In this document: piece by piece, positions 24,684-34,537 of the stretch
How the letters are laid out: the number at the start of each line of letters is the position of its first letter
Position numbering within the stretch: the first letter of the stretch is position 1
Assembly: GCA_020848035.1 (NCBI GenBank)
Contig: JADLAX010000076.1
Location: forward strand, 47,220-111,219
Source of the DNA: Anaerolineae bacterium
GTDB taxonomy: Bacteria; Chloroflexota; Anaerolineae; Promineifilales; Promineifilaceae
DNA: 64,000 nt
Reading direction: 5' to 3'
The notes under the pieces: model-generated
What the model was told of the DNA's origin: nothing
What the model saw: the letters and a program-made list of their open reading frames with translations, nothing else
The model's database searches: none
Translations under genes and position numbers: made by a program

Positions 24684-27641
24684 CTACGGATAAGCCGCGA
24701 AAGCGTCGGTGTATTCGACCCAATCCGCCGGGGTGAGCATGTCGCGGAACATCGGGTCCGACCCGGCAAACTCTTTTTCCATGCTGACGCTGACCGAGGT
24801 GCTGAAGAACAAAATCTCGATTTTCACCGTCAGGCTGGCCTGCCCCCACAGCGTGCCGCCGTGTGGCGTGATGCCCTTGGAGGCGTAAGACAGCCCCAGG
24901 TAAAACTCAAGCGAGACGGTGATAATGCCCAGCACGGACAGTGAGCCGTAGGCGCGGAAGTAACCGGTCAAAATGAAGTCCGCGCCGGTTTTCTGGAAGT
25001 AGAACCCAGCCATCATGCTGGCTTCGCCGCTGGCAATGCCCAGGTTGATGGCCGCACTGACGCCAAATTCCAGGGCGGCTTCGATCATCACCACGCCTTT
25101 ACTGCCCACGTCCATGCTGAAGAAGCCGCCGCCGCCAAAGATGTAGACGGTGAGGATGAAGGGCTGCTGCCGTTCGCAGAAGGCAAAGTGGAAATTCATC
25201 GGCTCTTTGCCGAAGGGCAGGAAGAAGCTGGCCCCCAGGCTGATGTTCTGAATGGTCAGGATGCCGATGCCGATGGTGGGAATGCCCGCGCTGAAACCCA
25301 CTTCCACACCGGGCGGCGACTGGGAAATCTCCAGGCTGGGCGGATCGCTGAAGCCATCCATGGGGATGAACTGGCTGAGCTGGGCCACAAATTCGAGGAT
25401 GCCCAGGAACTGGATGCCGCCCAATTTAACCTCCACGTCCAGCTTTTTGTCTTTTTCAGCGACAAATTTGGCCGACTGGAAATCCAGCTGCACTAATTGG
25501 AGTTCGGCCGTGGGCAGCAGCAAAATGGAGAAGTTGGTCAGCTCGCCGGTGATCGTGAAGTCGGGTTCGCCGCCGTTGAGTGGGGTTTCGAGAACGGCCG
25601 TTAATGTAAACGTCGCCCCCGCATTGGGCACAAAGAGACCGGTGTCCACCAGCTTATTTTGGTCCAGGCTCCAGGTATATTGGGTGCGAATGATGTCGCC
25701 GTCGCGTTCGGTGGTCAGGCCCGGAATCTGGCTGCCGACGTTGGCGGCATTGTTGAAAACCAGGTCCTTGATGATTTCACCCAGGCTGATGCCGCCTAGC
25801 AGCTTGACGTTGTTGAGATCAAAAATCTCCAGCGGGTTAAACTGGCCATCGGCGAATTTTTGGGGGTCGCCGCCGGTGGGGCCAAAGGCGCGCGAAATGG
25901 CGCTGATGCTGATGTCTGGCGCCACCATGCCGCCGACCTTTTCCGTAGCAAAGGTGAGCGCTTCGTCATTGACCAGGCGGGCAAAAATGTCGCCCTTGTT
26001 GCCGATGTTCTGATTGCCGCTGGCGCTGGTGTAGCTGCTGTCCCACTCAATCCGGGCGGGTGCGTTTTTGCCCAGCAGCTGCTTCACGGCGGGAATGTCC
26101 ACATCGGCCTGGTGCATGGTGGGCAGGAAGTGGGGAAAGGTGTTGTTTTGTGCTTTGGCCGCGAAGATGAGAGCGGCCGTTTCTAGCGACGTATCCCCCG
26201 ATTTTTTGTGCGGCGCATAGGCCACCGCCTGCCCGCCAAACGGCCGATTGCGCCGGGCGCTGCTGGTGGCCAGGCCGTTGTAGTGGTTTATCACGCTGGC
26301 GGGATTGCTGTTGTCGATGTTCTGGCTGATAAAAATGAGCGGCGTGGTAAATTCCACCTGCCGCCCCTCCCAATCCAGGGCGTTGAGCTGGAACTGGAAA
26401 TCGACCGGCTGCTGGTTGACGGAAATCATGGGCCAGAACGCTTCCTGGCCATGCCCGGCAATGTCGCTGTCGTCGGGGTCGTTGAGGCTGGGGGTAACGG
26501 CCGTTTCCACATTCACCGTGCGGAAGGGTAAATCGCGGTTGGTGTACGTTTTGCTCGGCTCGCGCACCAGGATGAAGAAGCGCTGGAACAGGTAGGCCAC
26601 AATTCCTGGCGGTTGGGCCTCGCCCTGGAAGAAAAATTTGCGCTCGGTCACCTTGACCAGCGAGGCGCGGTGGCCAAAGGGGAAGAGGAACCCGGCGTAG
26701 ACCACACGCACGTAGTGGTCACGGCCCATGGTGGCGACGTGACGCCACTGCTCCACGGTGAGCAGCTGCTGGTTGGGCGGATTAACGGGCGTAGTTGGCG
26801 GTTCCCAGTCACCGCGCAGGCGCAGCCAGGCACCCAGGGTGGTCAGCATGAAGCGGTCGCTGCGCACCGGGTCGGGCCAGAAGGTGCCGATGTGGTAGTT
26901 GGACGTCAGGTGCACCAGCTCGTTGCGGTCGCGCCCGGTGAGCGACATGCGAAAGGGCAGGTTTTGGAAGGGTTGCAGGGTCTGGCTGTAGTCGGGGGAC
27001 CAGATGGCGCGCAGTTGGGGACGGCCGTCGCTGTGCGTGGTGCCCAGGCGTGTATGCCACAGCTCGGTCAGGGCGTCTTTGGTCACTGGTTGCAGGGCAT
27101 GCTGCCAGCGCGAAAAGTTGTCTGGCGAGAGAATGAGCCGGTAGGGTGCCTCTATGGCCGTTTCGGTTGTCTGGGGAAACGTGATGGTTGGCGGTTTGGG
27201 AATCTTAAGCCGACGCAGCAGCTGGTCCCAGGGGGCGCAGCCGGTGTTGGGTCCGTAGGTCAGCAGCGGCGAGACGTTGAGCGTGAGCTGGGTGAGCGCT
27301 TCCAGCAGCCCTGTGAGCGAATAGTCGATGGTGGTGCCAACGGGCAGCCGAAACACCAGGCGGCTGGGACCAGACAAAATGGAGCGCACGCTACCCGGCG
27401 GTGAGGGAAATTCGGAATTGGGATCGGCGGGATCGGTGACGCCTTCGGCCGTTTCAAAAAAGGCTTCTTCGGCGATGTGCTGGGGTTGAAAGTAGACCAC
27501 CAGGTAAGAACCTACCTGGCCCACGATTTGCCCCGGCGTGCTGCCCACGGGTGGGGTAAAACCGACGTTGACAAAGTGGAAAAGCAGCTCCAGCAGGTCT
27601 TCTGGCCGGAGGATCCGAACAATAAATGTCTGTGGGGGCAT
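24684..27641 (-). CDS. Giant uncharacterised protein (985 aa)
   Basis: Not firmly recognised. ATG 27641 has AAGGAG eight bases upstream. The N-terminus (PPQTFIVRILRPEDLLELLFHFVNVGF) contains no signal peptide. The middle has ordinary globular segments; the C-terminal about 300 residues consist of alternating beta-like hydrophobic stretches with many Gly (IFGGGGFFSMDVGSKGVVMIEAALEFGVSAAINLGIASGEASMMAGFYFQ...), reminiscent of DUF6603-type or barrel/solenoid proteins. It is the upstream gene of the pair with 20439-24611. A role in a surface or assembled structure is possible but unproven. Confidence 0.72.
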   Translation of the reverse strand: MPPQTFIVRILRPEDLLELLFHFVNVGFTPPVGSTPGQIVGQVGSYLVVYFQPQHIAEEAFFETAEGVTDPADPNSEFPSPPGSVRSILSGPSRLVFRLPVGTTIDYSLTGLLEALTQLTLNVSPLLTYGPNTGCAPWDQLLRRLKIPKPPTITFPQTTETAIEAPYRLILSPDNFSRWQHALQPVTKDALTELWHTRLGTTHSDGRPQLRAIWSPDYSQTLQPFQNLPFRMSLTGRDRNELVHLTSNYHIGTFWPDPVRSDRFMLTTLGAWLRLRGDWEPPTTPVNPPNQQLLTVEQWRHVATMGRDHYVRVVYAGFLFPFGHRASLVKVTERKFFFQGEAQPPGIVAYLFQRFFILVREPSKTYTNRDLPFRTVNVETAVTPSLNDPDDSDIAGHGQEAFWPMISVNQQPVDFQFQLNALDWEGRQVEFTTPLIFISQNIDNSNPASVINHYNGLATSSARRNRPFGGQAVAYAPHKKSGDTSLETAALIFAAKAQNNTFPHFLPTMHQADVDIPAVKQLLGKNAPARIEWDSSYTSASGNQNIGNKGDIFARLVNDEALTFATEKVGGMVAPDISISAISRAFGPTGGDPQKFADGQFNPLEIFDLNNVKLLGGISLGEIIKDLVFNNAANVGSQIPGLTTERDGDIIRTQYTWSLDQNKLVDTGLFVPNAGATFTLTAVLETPLNGGEPDFTITGELTNFSILLLPTAELQLVQLDFQSAKFVAEKDKKLDVEVKLGGIQFLGILEFVAQLSQFIPMDGFSDPPSLEISQSPPGVEVGFSAGIPTIGIGILTIQNISLGASFFLPFGKEPMNFHFAFCERQQPFILTVYIFGGGGFFSMDVGSKGVVMIEAALEFGVSAAINLGIASGEASMMAGFYFQKTGADFILTGYFRAYGSLSVLGIITVSLEFYLGLSYASKGITPHGGTLWGQASLTVKIEILFFSTSVSVSMEKEFAGSDPMFRDMLTPADWVEYTDAFAAYP

Positions 27642-27860
27642 TAGACCGTCTCCTTTCAAGGACAAGCGTATTCAGAGGGAGAGGAGAACGCTTGTCCAGG
27701 AACCATCATGCCAGGTGCATGTTGACAGGCAGATTCGGAAGGGGGGTGATTGGGGCTGTTATGATTGGTTGTAGCGAGTGCCGAACCTAGAGGATAGCAT
27801 AGGGGATTTGTTTGGTTTGTCAATCCTTGAGGTTCGTTCGGCAATAACTTTGGCGTTCTG

Positions 27861-27893
27861 AGAGTGGGCCAATATTTAAGATTGGCCCACTCT
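27861..27893. terminator. Hairpin of the 'agattggg...cccaatct' family at a gene end
   Basis: Arms 27861-27876 and 27878-27893 pair with one mismatch. The outer arm overlaps the last codons of the BTAD regulator gene and supplies its stop codon, encoding the terminal RVGQS. Confidence 0.7.
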
Positions 27894-30800
27894 AACTACC
27901 AGCGGTGCCGTCAAGTTATTCCTCAGTGCCATTGCCCGCGCCCTGGCTAACTGCGCCCCCTTCGTATCACTTGCCAGGGCCAGAGCCTGGCCTAATCCAT
28001 CCAGCACACGCGCCCGGTCATAAGGATGGCCCAACGCCTGCCAGCTAGCTTCTGCCTGCCTAAACGCCGTGGCTGCTTCAGCCAGATTCGGCTCAACCAG
28101 CGCCAGCCACCCCTTGCCTTCCAGGAGGCAAGCTGCCGTGGCCGGTGTGCTGAACTGCCGGTCCAGCCTTGCCAGCTGGTGCTGGGCCACCTGCGCCGCC
28201 TGAACCATGTCTGGCAAGTCAAACGCAGCCGGTAACTCACAGACAAACAGCAGCGCCAGGTTGAAGTTGGGGAAGAGGTAGCGAGCCTGCCCGGTCAGTT
28301 TCACGATTTCCGCGGCAGCAGCAGCAGCAGCACCGTTCTCACCGCGCAGCGCTTCGGCCCGCGCCAGTTCGCCCAACAGAGCAACCCTGGGATCCAGGCT
28401 GTTTACCGGGCCAGCCAGCGCCGCCGTCAACAGGTCATAAGCCTTGTCGCCCAGCCCCAGGTTATTGTAGAGGCGGCCCAACAACAGGCTGGCGTAAAGC
28501 TGTGACAGCCCGGCTGGTTTTTCACCAGGCGGGTGTGCCGCGCTCGTCGGCAACTGCCTTATGGCGGCGGCCCAATGGCCGGTTTGTAGATCCAGTTCCG
28601 CCAACAGGCGCGATGCGCTTTCTGCGAGATAGGGGACGTGCAGCCGCCGAGTGTAGGCCAGTGCTTCTTGCACCAGTTCCCTGGCTTCTTGATACCGACC
28701 GAGATAGATCAGGGCTTCGGTAATGTAAAGGTAAGCGCGTCCGGCATCATGCGGCCGTTCCGCAGCCAGGGCCAGCGCTAAACTCTCCTGTTCCAGAGCC
28801 AGCCCGGTCCAATCACCCTGACTGGAGATAGCGGAGCCAAGATCGCAGAGGCATTGGATCAGCAACGGGCTGGCATTTAAGCGCCGGGCCAGCGCCAAAG
28901 CCCGCTCTCCGAGCCGGACAGACTGGTCAAGGTTCCCCAGGTGCATATGGTAGTTAGACAGACTGGCCAGGGCCCAGGCCAGCGCCTCACCCTCCGGCTC
29001 GCCCTCTACAAGGTCGAGGGCGTGGCGGTAACAATGGCCAGCTTGGTCCGCCTGGCCGAATTCCCAATAGACCCGGCCCAACAGCCGTTGGGCGGTGGCA
29101 GCACCCTGGTTGTCGGCGGCTTCCTTAAACAGATCGCCGCTGGTTTGCAGTATCTCGATGGCTTCCTGGTGCTGGCCGAGCATCCATAAACACTCACCCA
29201 GTTTGCTGCGTAACTGAGCCTGGCCTGTGGTGTCGGACGGGGGCCAATGCGCCAGGGCAGCCCGGTAGTGACGCACAGCGTCGCGCAGGGAAGCCCGCTG
29301 GTAAGCCAGTTCACCGGCCCGTTGGTGGTAGTGGGTGGCCTGGGGCCAATCGGTTACGGCCGTATAATGGTAAGCCAGTTGGTGAACGACCTGATCCAAA
29401 TCCTCGGCGTACAGAGCTGCCAGAGCGCGGGCAACCGCACCGTGCCAGCGGCGGCGTTCGCCCGGGGAAAGCTGGCGGTAAACGTATTGCTGGAACAAAG
29501 CGTGGCTAAATTGGTAGGCCGTCAGGTAGTGTGGTCCGGCTTTTAACTCGCCTCGTTCTTGCACCAGCCGCTGTTGTTTGCCCAACTCCTGGGTTAGTCG
29601 GCGGAGCAACGGCCGTTCGGCCACACCCAACACCTGCGCCACAACTTCGGCCGTAAACAGTTCGCCTTCAATGCTGGCCACCTCTAAAACAGCCCGTAGA
29701 TCGTCATCTAGCCGCTCAACCCGCCGGGCAATGACCGCCTCCACACGAGCGGGAAACGATGGCCACGCCAGCACGTTTGCCTCACGCCAGCGCCCGGCCT
29801 CATCTGGCACCAGGTCGCCCCGGCTTTGCAGCTCGCGCAGCAGCTCCACAACAAACAGCGGATGTCCCCCGGTGCGCTGGAAGAGCGCCTGGCGAAAAGC
29901 CGCATCCAGCTGATTGGGCTCGCTGTCGAGAAAGGCATTTACAAAAGCCAGTCCCTCAGCCTCATCGGCTGCGGCCAGGTCGATGAATACGTCACCAAAC
30001 TGCCGTTTGAATTCGTCGAGCAGCTGCACCAGGGGATGAGGCTGACCGTCCCGGTCCTGAGCAAGCTCATCCGGCCGATAAGCCCCCACAATCAAGATGG
30101 GGCTGCCGGACAGGCGGCGACCCAGGTGGAACAGCAGCCCCAGCGAGGCGGCGTCGATCCATTGCAGGTCGTCGAGGGTAATGAGCAGGGGGCGCTTTTG
30201 CGCCAGGTGGTGCAACACGCTGGTGACCTGGCCAAAGACGGCCGTCTGTGCCAAAGCGCCCGGTGTTTGGTGACGGCGAGTCACTTCTTCACGCAGCGCC
30301 ACCAGCCAGTTCACCCCAGCTGGGGCGGCCGCGGTCGCCCGGGCCAGCAGCTGTTTCCCCGGCACAAGGAGGTCCAAAAGCTGCGGGCCATGTTCCAAAA
30401 TGGCTTCTGTGACATAGGGCAGCCAGGCCCAAAGGCGGCGCACTTGCTCCACACTCAACAGGCCACCGGCGCGCCGGGCAGTAAAGTTGCCCGTTAGCAG
30501 CTCCATGATCTCGCGAAATGGCAAGAAGGTGTCGCCCACGCCAGCCACGGCGCTGCCGCTGCCGCCAGCCACGATCAAATGTTTGTGTACCGCTTGCGCG
30601 CGGCGGGCGAATTCGGCCAGCAGGGACGTTTTGCCCCGGCCTGCGCCTCCGGCAATGAACACAATACGGCCGTTGCCGTTTAGCGCCTCAGCCAGATGGC
30701 CATCCAGTTGGGCCAATTCCTGGGTACGGGCCACAAACAGCGGTGGCGGTGCAGGCGGTGGTTCTGGCCAGTCAATGCGGGGCATTGGGGTGGCGAGGGG

Positions 30801-32483
30801 TCGGTTGATGAAAGAGTGCCCTGAAAACGGCCGTGGATCCACCGCGACAAACCCATGCAGCTGCCGGACAAACTGCGCCCAGGCGGGTTCGGTGGGCAGC
30901 AAGAGATGGTTTTTGCTTTCTAAAGGGGCAAATTGTGCTCCGGGAATCTGGCTGGCCAGAATCCGGCCTTCGGCAAAGGGAACGGCCGCATCATCACGGC
31001 AGTGGGTCACCAACGTGGGCACGCGCAGGTCTGGCAGCCGGTCGAGCACATTGATGTTGTACATTTCTGCTTCGGCGCGAACAGCATTTTCTGGCGTCAT
31101 GGAGATGCGCATGAGCTCGTCAAACCAGGCAAGCTGCTCTTTGGTCGCCTCGGGCATCAACTGCATCGAAAACACCTGGCGGAAGGCGGGATTTTCCTGC
31201 CCCCAACCCAGCTTTGTCAACGACAGGAGGGTTTGGGCTTCTTCCGCGGCCTGGGGATTGTCGTGGCGCTGAAAACGGCCGCGGGCATAGGCTCCATGCA
31301 GGATCAGGTGAGACAACCTGTCTGGATAGCGGGCAGCATAGGCAACCGCCACGGCTCCGGCCTGTGACAAAGCCAGCAGGCAGAACCGATCCAGGTTAAG
31401 GTGCTCGACCAGCGCTTCCAGGTCCTGCACCCAGGCGGCAAAGGAAATGGTGGGCACGTCCCAATCGGAAAGGCCGCAGGCGCGTTCATCATAACGGATG
31501 AGCGTGTAGCGGCTGGCCAACGCTTCCAGCCAATGCTGCCAGATTGGGCTTTGCCAATCAAACTCCAGATGGCGCAGGAAAGAGGCCGCCCATACCAGCG
31601 GCGGACCATGCCCCACCACGGAATAGGCGATGCGCACGTTGTCTGGGGTTAAGAAATATCGGATCTCCTGGTCCAGTTTTTGGGGTGGTTGGGGAACAGT
31701 GGCGGAACGGCCGTGCGGTCCCGCACCGGGCGTCAGCTCGCCGGTGCGGATCTGTTCATACAGCTGTTTTGTCTCCGGCTCGGGTTCGACGCCCAGCTCC
31801 ACTGCCAGCAGCCGTTCACACGTTTGGTATTGGCGATGGGCTTCGGCACGCTGTCCGGTACGGCCGTATAGGGCAATGAGCCGTCGCTGGGCTGGTTCAT
31901 GCAGCGGGTCCAGGGCTACCCAGCGCTGGGCATACGCCACCGCCTGGACGAGATCGCGGCGGGCTTCAGTAGCGTCCACCAGCTTTTCCAGCGCCCAGCT
32001 TAAGTCACGGCGTAACGCTTCGGTTTGCAGCAGCTGCCACTCGTCAAAGGCGGGGCAGTCGGGCAGGGTAAACCCGGCCAGAAAATCAGCCTGGTAGCAG
32101 GCGGCCGCCGCAGCGAGATAGTGGCAGGCAGCCTCGTCGAGCGCACCGGCGGCTGTTTCGCGATAGGTGGCCAGCTGCTGGCGGAAGAAAACCACATCCA
32201 CCCGCAAGGCCGCCTGGTCATTCAGGGCGATTTGCTCCCGGTCGGCCAAAATGGTGTCGGCGCCCAACACGGACCGCAGGTTTGAGAGGATGCGGCTGAG
32301 ATCGGCGCGGCCCAGTTGTGGATCGGTATTGGGCCAGAACAGCGCCACCATTGTTTCACGAGAATGGGTTTTTTGGGTGACGGCCAGATAGGTAAGTAAT
32401 GCTCTGGCTTTTCGCCGGGTGAGGGGGTGGCTACGGCCGTTTCCTTCCAGTTTGGGCGCCCCAAATAAAGTAAGCTGCCACAT
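27876..32483 (-). CDS. BTAD transcriptional regulator with alpha/beta hydrolase, AAA ATPase and TPR domains
   Basis: 1535 aa. Order of domains: OmpR-type winged helix and BTAD (about 1-250; WQLTLFGAPKLEGNG ... LTRRKARALLTYLAV), an alpha/beta hydrolase fold (about 275-545) with the nucleophile elbow LLALSQAGAV, an Asp in HCRDDAAVPF and a His in SKNHLLLP, a MalT/LuxR-type ATPase with Walker A GGAGRGKT (about 600) and Walker B LLITLDDLQW, and a long TPR array to the end. The C-terminal LuxR HTH of MalT-type regulators is absent; DNA binding would be through the N-terminal domain. Such SARP-like giant regulators respond to small molecules. It is upstream of the two giant genes on the same strand and might control them. 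Confidence 0.85.
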   Translation of the reverse strand: MWQLTLFGAPKLEGNGRSHPLTRRKARALLTYLAVTQKTHSRETMVALFWPNTDPQLGRADLSRILSNLRSVLGADTILADREQIALNDQAALRVDVVFFRQQLATYRETAAGALDEAACHYLAAAAACYQADFLAGFTLPDCPAFDEWQLLQTEALRRDLSWALEKLVDATEARRDLVQAVAYAQRWVALDPLHEPAQRRLIALYGRTGQRAEAHRQYQTCERLLAVELGVEPEPETKQLYEQIRTGELTPGAGPHGRSATVPQPPQKLDQEIRYFLTPDNVRIAYSVVGHGPPLVWAASFLRHLEFDWQSPIWQHWLEALASRYTLIRYDERACGLSDWDVPTISFAAWVQDLEALVEHLNLDRFCLLALSQAGAVAVAYAARYPDRLSHLILHGAYARGRFQRHDNPQAAEEAQTLLSLTKLGWGQENPAFRQVFSMQLMPEATKEQLAWFDELMRISMTPENAVRAEAEMYNINVLDRLPDLRVPTLVTHCRDDAAVPFAEGRILASQIPGAQFAPLESKNHLLLPTEPAWAQFVRQLHGFVAVDPRPFSGHSFINRPLATPMPRIDWPEPPPAPPPLFVARTQELAQLDGHLAEALNGNGRIVFIAGGAGRGKTSLLAEFARRAQAVHKHLIVAGGSGSAVAGVGDTFLPFREIMELLTGNFTARRAGGLLSVEQVRRLWAWLPYVTEAILEHGPQLLDLLVPGKQLLARATAAAPAGVNWLVALREEVTRRHQTPGALAQTAVFGQVTSVLHHLAQKRPLLITLDDLQWIDAASLGLLFHLGRRLSGSPILIVGAYRPDELAQDRDGQPHPLVQLLDEFKRQFGDVFIDLAAADEAEGLAFVNAFLDSEPNQLDAAFRQALFQRTGGHPLFVVELLRELQSRGDLVPDEAGRWREANVLAWPSFPARVEAVIARRVERLDDDLRAVLEVASIEGELFTAEVVAQVLGVAERPLLRRLTQELGKQQRLVQERGELKAGPHYLTAYQFSHALFQQYVYRQLSPGERRRWHGAVARALAALYAEDLDQVVHQLAYHYTAVTDWPQATHYHQRAGELAYQRASLRDAVRHYRAALAHWPPSDTTGQAQLRSKLGECLWMLGQHQEAIEILQTSGDLFKEAADNQGAATAQRLLGRVYWEFGQADQAGHCYRHALDLVEGEPEGEALAWALASLSNYHMHLGNLDQSVRLGERALALARRLNASPLLIQCLCDLGSAISSQGDWTGLALEQESLALALAAERPHDAGRAYLYITEALIYLGRYQEARELVQEALAYTRRLHVPYLAESASRLLAELDLQTGHWAAAIRQLPTSAAHPPGEKPAGLSQLYASLLLGRLYNNLGLGDKAYDLLTAALAGPVNSLDPRVALLGELARAEALRGENGAAAAAAAEIVKLTGQARYLFPNFNLALLFVCELPAAFDLPDMVQAAQVAQHQLARLDRQFSTPATAACLLEGKGWLALVEPNLAEAATAFRQAEASWQALGHPYDRARVLDGLGQALALASDTKGAQLARARAMALRNNLTAPLVVRVGQS

Positions 32484-32991
32484 AAGTTTGCTTTAATCGT
32501 TTCTGATTAAACCTGTTCGGGTCTTTTGGGTCTGGTGGGGTCAAACTAATTTTTGCACCGAATTGACGCTAATTGTCGTGTTAATTCGCGTTCATTTGGT
32601 GCGAACCCCGTGAAATCCTAAAGAGCCACCGGCTCTCTCTCATGCCACGGCCAATAGTGCGAGGGTTTTGCGAGTTATAAGCGAGAGTCGTTTTCTACAA
32701 TAGCGAGCAGTGAAGTTAGATGAGGCGATAGCGGATGAAATGGCAGAGCACTCTAACAATCTCTCCGCCAATTCATCTGCGATTATATAGACGGTGTGTG
32801 GCTCCGGCAAACCTGCACAAGGTGGCTGCCCGGGGAGCCTGGTCCCACCAGGGTGTTCACCAGGACGTGGAGATTTATGCGCTGCGGCATGCGGATGTGA
32901 TGGGGGGTAAACGGCCGTAACACCCATTATCTACTGTGGCGCGGTGCAAACCAGCCACAACCATATCAGAGTCTATTTTTGGAGGTAAACG
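32484..32991. other. Spacer between divergent genes with GCGAATT-family repeat
   Basis: 508 bp. The part at 32559-32595 (GAATTGACGCTAATTGTCGTGTTAATTCGCG) belongs to the same repeat family as the flanks of the GxxExxY gene. A 95-codon open frame on the - strand at 32640-32927 has no ribosome binding site and no recognisable content. The promoters of the BTAD gene (left) and FAD oxidase gene (right) must lie here; none stands out. Confidence 0.55.
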
Positions 32992-34413
32992 ATGAACATG
33001 AATGTGTTAGAGATGACCAGAAGCACGTCTTTGGTAGACGAGGCAGTGGTGGCCGCGTTTAAGAGCAGTCTGCGTGGTCAGTTGATCCAGCCCAGCGACA
33101 ACAGCTACGACGAGGCCCGGCAGCTTTACAATGGCATGATTGACAAACGGCCTGGTCTCATTGTCCGCTGCGTGGACGCCGCCGATGTGCAGGCGGCGGT
33201 TAACTTTGCTCGCGACAATGGGCTGCTGCTGGCGGTTCGCGGCGGTGGGCATAACGGTGCTGGCCTGGGCAGCTGTGATGGCGGGCTGGTCATCGACCTG
33301 TCACCTATGAAGGGTATTCGCGTGAACCAGGCGACGGGCACGGTGCGCGTCGAGGGAGGCTGCACCTGGGGCGATGTGGATCATGCCACCTTCCCATTTG
33401 GGCTGGCGGTGCCCACTGGCTTTCTGTCCTCGACGGGCGTGGGTGGGCTGACCCTGGGTGGTGGCCTGGGTTATCTCACCCGCCGCTTCGGCCTGACCAT
33501 TGATAATTTGCTGGAGGTGGACATGGTGCTGGCGGACGGCCGTATCGTCACGGCCAGCGCGAAAGAACACGAAGACCTGTTTTGGGCGGTGCGCGGTGGT
33601 GGGGGCAACTTCGGCGTGGTTACTTCCTTTCTCTTCCAGGGCCGCCCGGTCAGCACGGTGTACGGTGGACCGATGTTCTGGGAGATGGAACATGCGGCTG
33701 TGGTCATGCGCTATTGGCGCGATCTCATCCTAAACGGCTCCAACGAGCTGAACGGCTGGTTTGGCTTTCACACGGTTCCCCCGGTTGACATGTTTCCGGC
33801 AGAGCATCATATGAAGAAAACGGCCGTCATCACCTGGTGTTATACCGGCAGCCTGGCCGATGCCGAACGGGTGTTTGCCCCGATTCGCGCCCTGGCCCCA
33901 CTGGCGATGGACTTCACCGGACCCATTCCTTTACCAGTCCTGCAAAGCTTGTTCGACGGCCTCTACCCGCCCGGCCTGCAGTGGTATTGGAACGCCGATT
34001 TTTTCACCGAACTCAACGATGAGGTGATTGACCTCCACATCAAACACGCCACGCAGCTGCCAACGGTTCACTCTACCATGCACCTTTACCCCATCAACGG
34101 CGCGGCCCACCAGGTCGGCGAGAGCGAAACGGCCTGGAGCTTCCGGGAGGCCAACTTTGCCCAGGTGATTGTGGGAGTAGATCCAAACCCGGCCAACAAC
34201 GAACGTATGATCCAATGGTCGAAGCGTTATTGGAGCGCCCTTCACCCTTATTCGGCCGGAGGAGCCTACGTCAATATGATGATGGACGAGGGGATGGATC
34301 GGGTCCAACACGCCTATCGCGGCAACTATCCCCGCCTTACCCGCATCAAAGCCCGCTACGATCCCCATAACCTGTTCCGCGTCAATCAAAATATTAAACC
34401 TGAAACAAGCTAG
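32992..34413 (+). CDS. FAD-binding oxidoreductase (BBE-like, vanillyl-alcohol oxidase superfamily)
   Basis: 473 aa. Type 4 FAD-binding domain with the flavin-attachment His in VRGGGHNGAG (His87), GGLTLGGGLGYLTRRFGLTIDNLL and the VRGGGGNFGVVTSF motif; the C-terminal berberine-bridge (BBE) segment is seen in YVNMMMDEGMDRVQHAYRGNYPRLTRIKARYDPHNLFRVNQNI. The second attachment Cys of bicovalent BBE enzymes is not at the expected place (VPTGFLSSTGVGG), so FAD is probably bound through His only. Substrate unknown. ATG 32992 follows GGAGGT. It is monocistronic. Confidence 0.9.
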   Translation: MNMNVLEMTRSTSLVDEAVVAAFKSSLRGQLIQPSDNSYDEARQLYNGMIDKRPGLIVRCVDAADVQAAVNFARDNGLLLAVRGGGHNGAGLGSCDGGLVIDLSPMKGIRVNQATGTVRVEGGCTWGDVDHATFPFGLAVPTGFLSSTGVGGLTLGGGLGYLTRRFGLTIDNLLEVDMVLADGRIVTASAKEHEDLFWAVRGGGGNFGVVTSFLFQGRPVSTVYGGPMFWEMEHAAVVMRYWRDLILNGSNELNGWFGFHTVPPVDMFPAEHHMKKTAVITWCYTGSLADAERVFAPIRALAPLAMDFTGPIPLPVLQSLFDGLYPPGLQWYWNADFFTELNDEVIDLHIKHATQLPTVHSTMHLYPINGAAHQVGESETAWSFREANFAQVIVGVDPNPANNERMIQWSKRYWSALHPYSAGGAYVNMMMDEGMDRVQHAYRGNYPRLTRIKARYDPHNLFRVNQNIKPETS

Positions 34414-34442
34414 AGGCACCGGGTTTCCGCGAAATACATTTC

Positions 34443-34518
34443 AGATTGGGCCAATCTTTATGTAAATGTTCATGGGGTTATACCCCCATAAGCTTTTACA
34501 TTAAGATTGGCCCAATCT
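34443..34518. terminator. Nested long hairpin between convergent genes
   Basis: Outer arms AGATTGGGCCAATCTT (34443-34458) and its complement (34503-34518) enclose an inner palindrome (TGTAAA / TTTACA and ATGGGG / CCCCAT). It is the largest copy of the family at 9801 and 27861, and stands between the convergent FAD oxidase and ACT-domain genes. Confidence 0.75.
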
Positions 34519-34537
34519 CAGCCAGTAAACAGAGCGC

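Noticed and set aside
32640..32927. 95-codon - strand frame in the spacer before the FAD oxidase
   Set aside because: No ribosome binding site, biased composition at the N-terminus and no recognisable domain; may be a remnant.
32992..34413. Bicovalent (His plus Cys) flavin attachment in the BBE-like oxidase
   Set aside because: A Cys occurs at 124, but not at the position expected from berberine-bridge enzymes.
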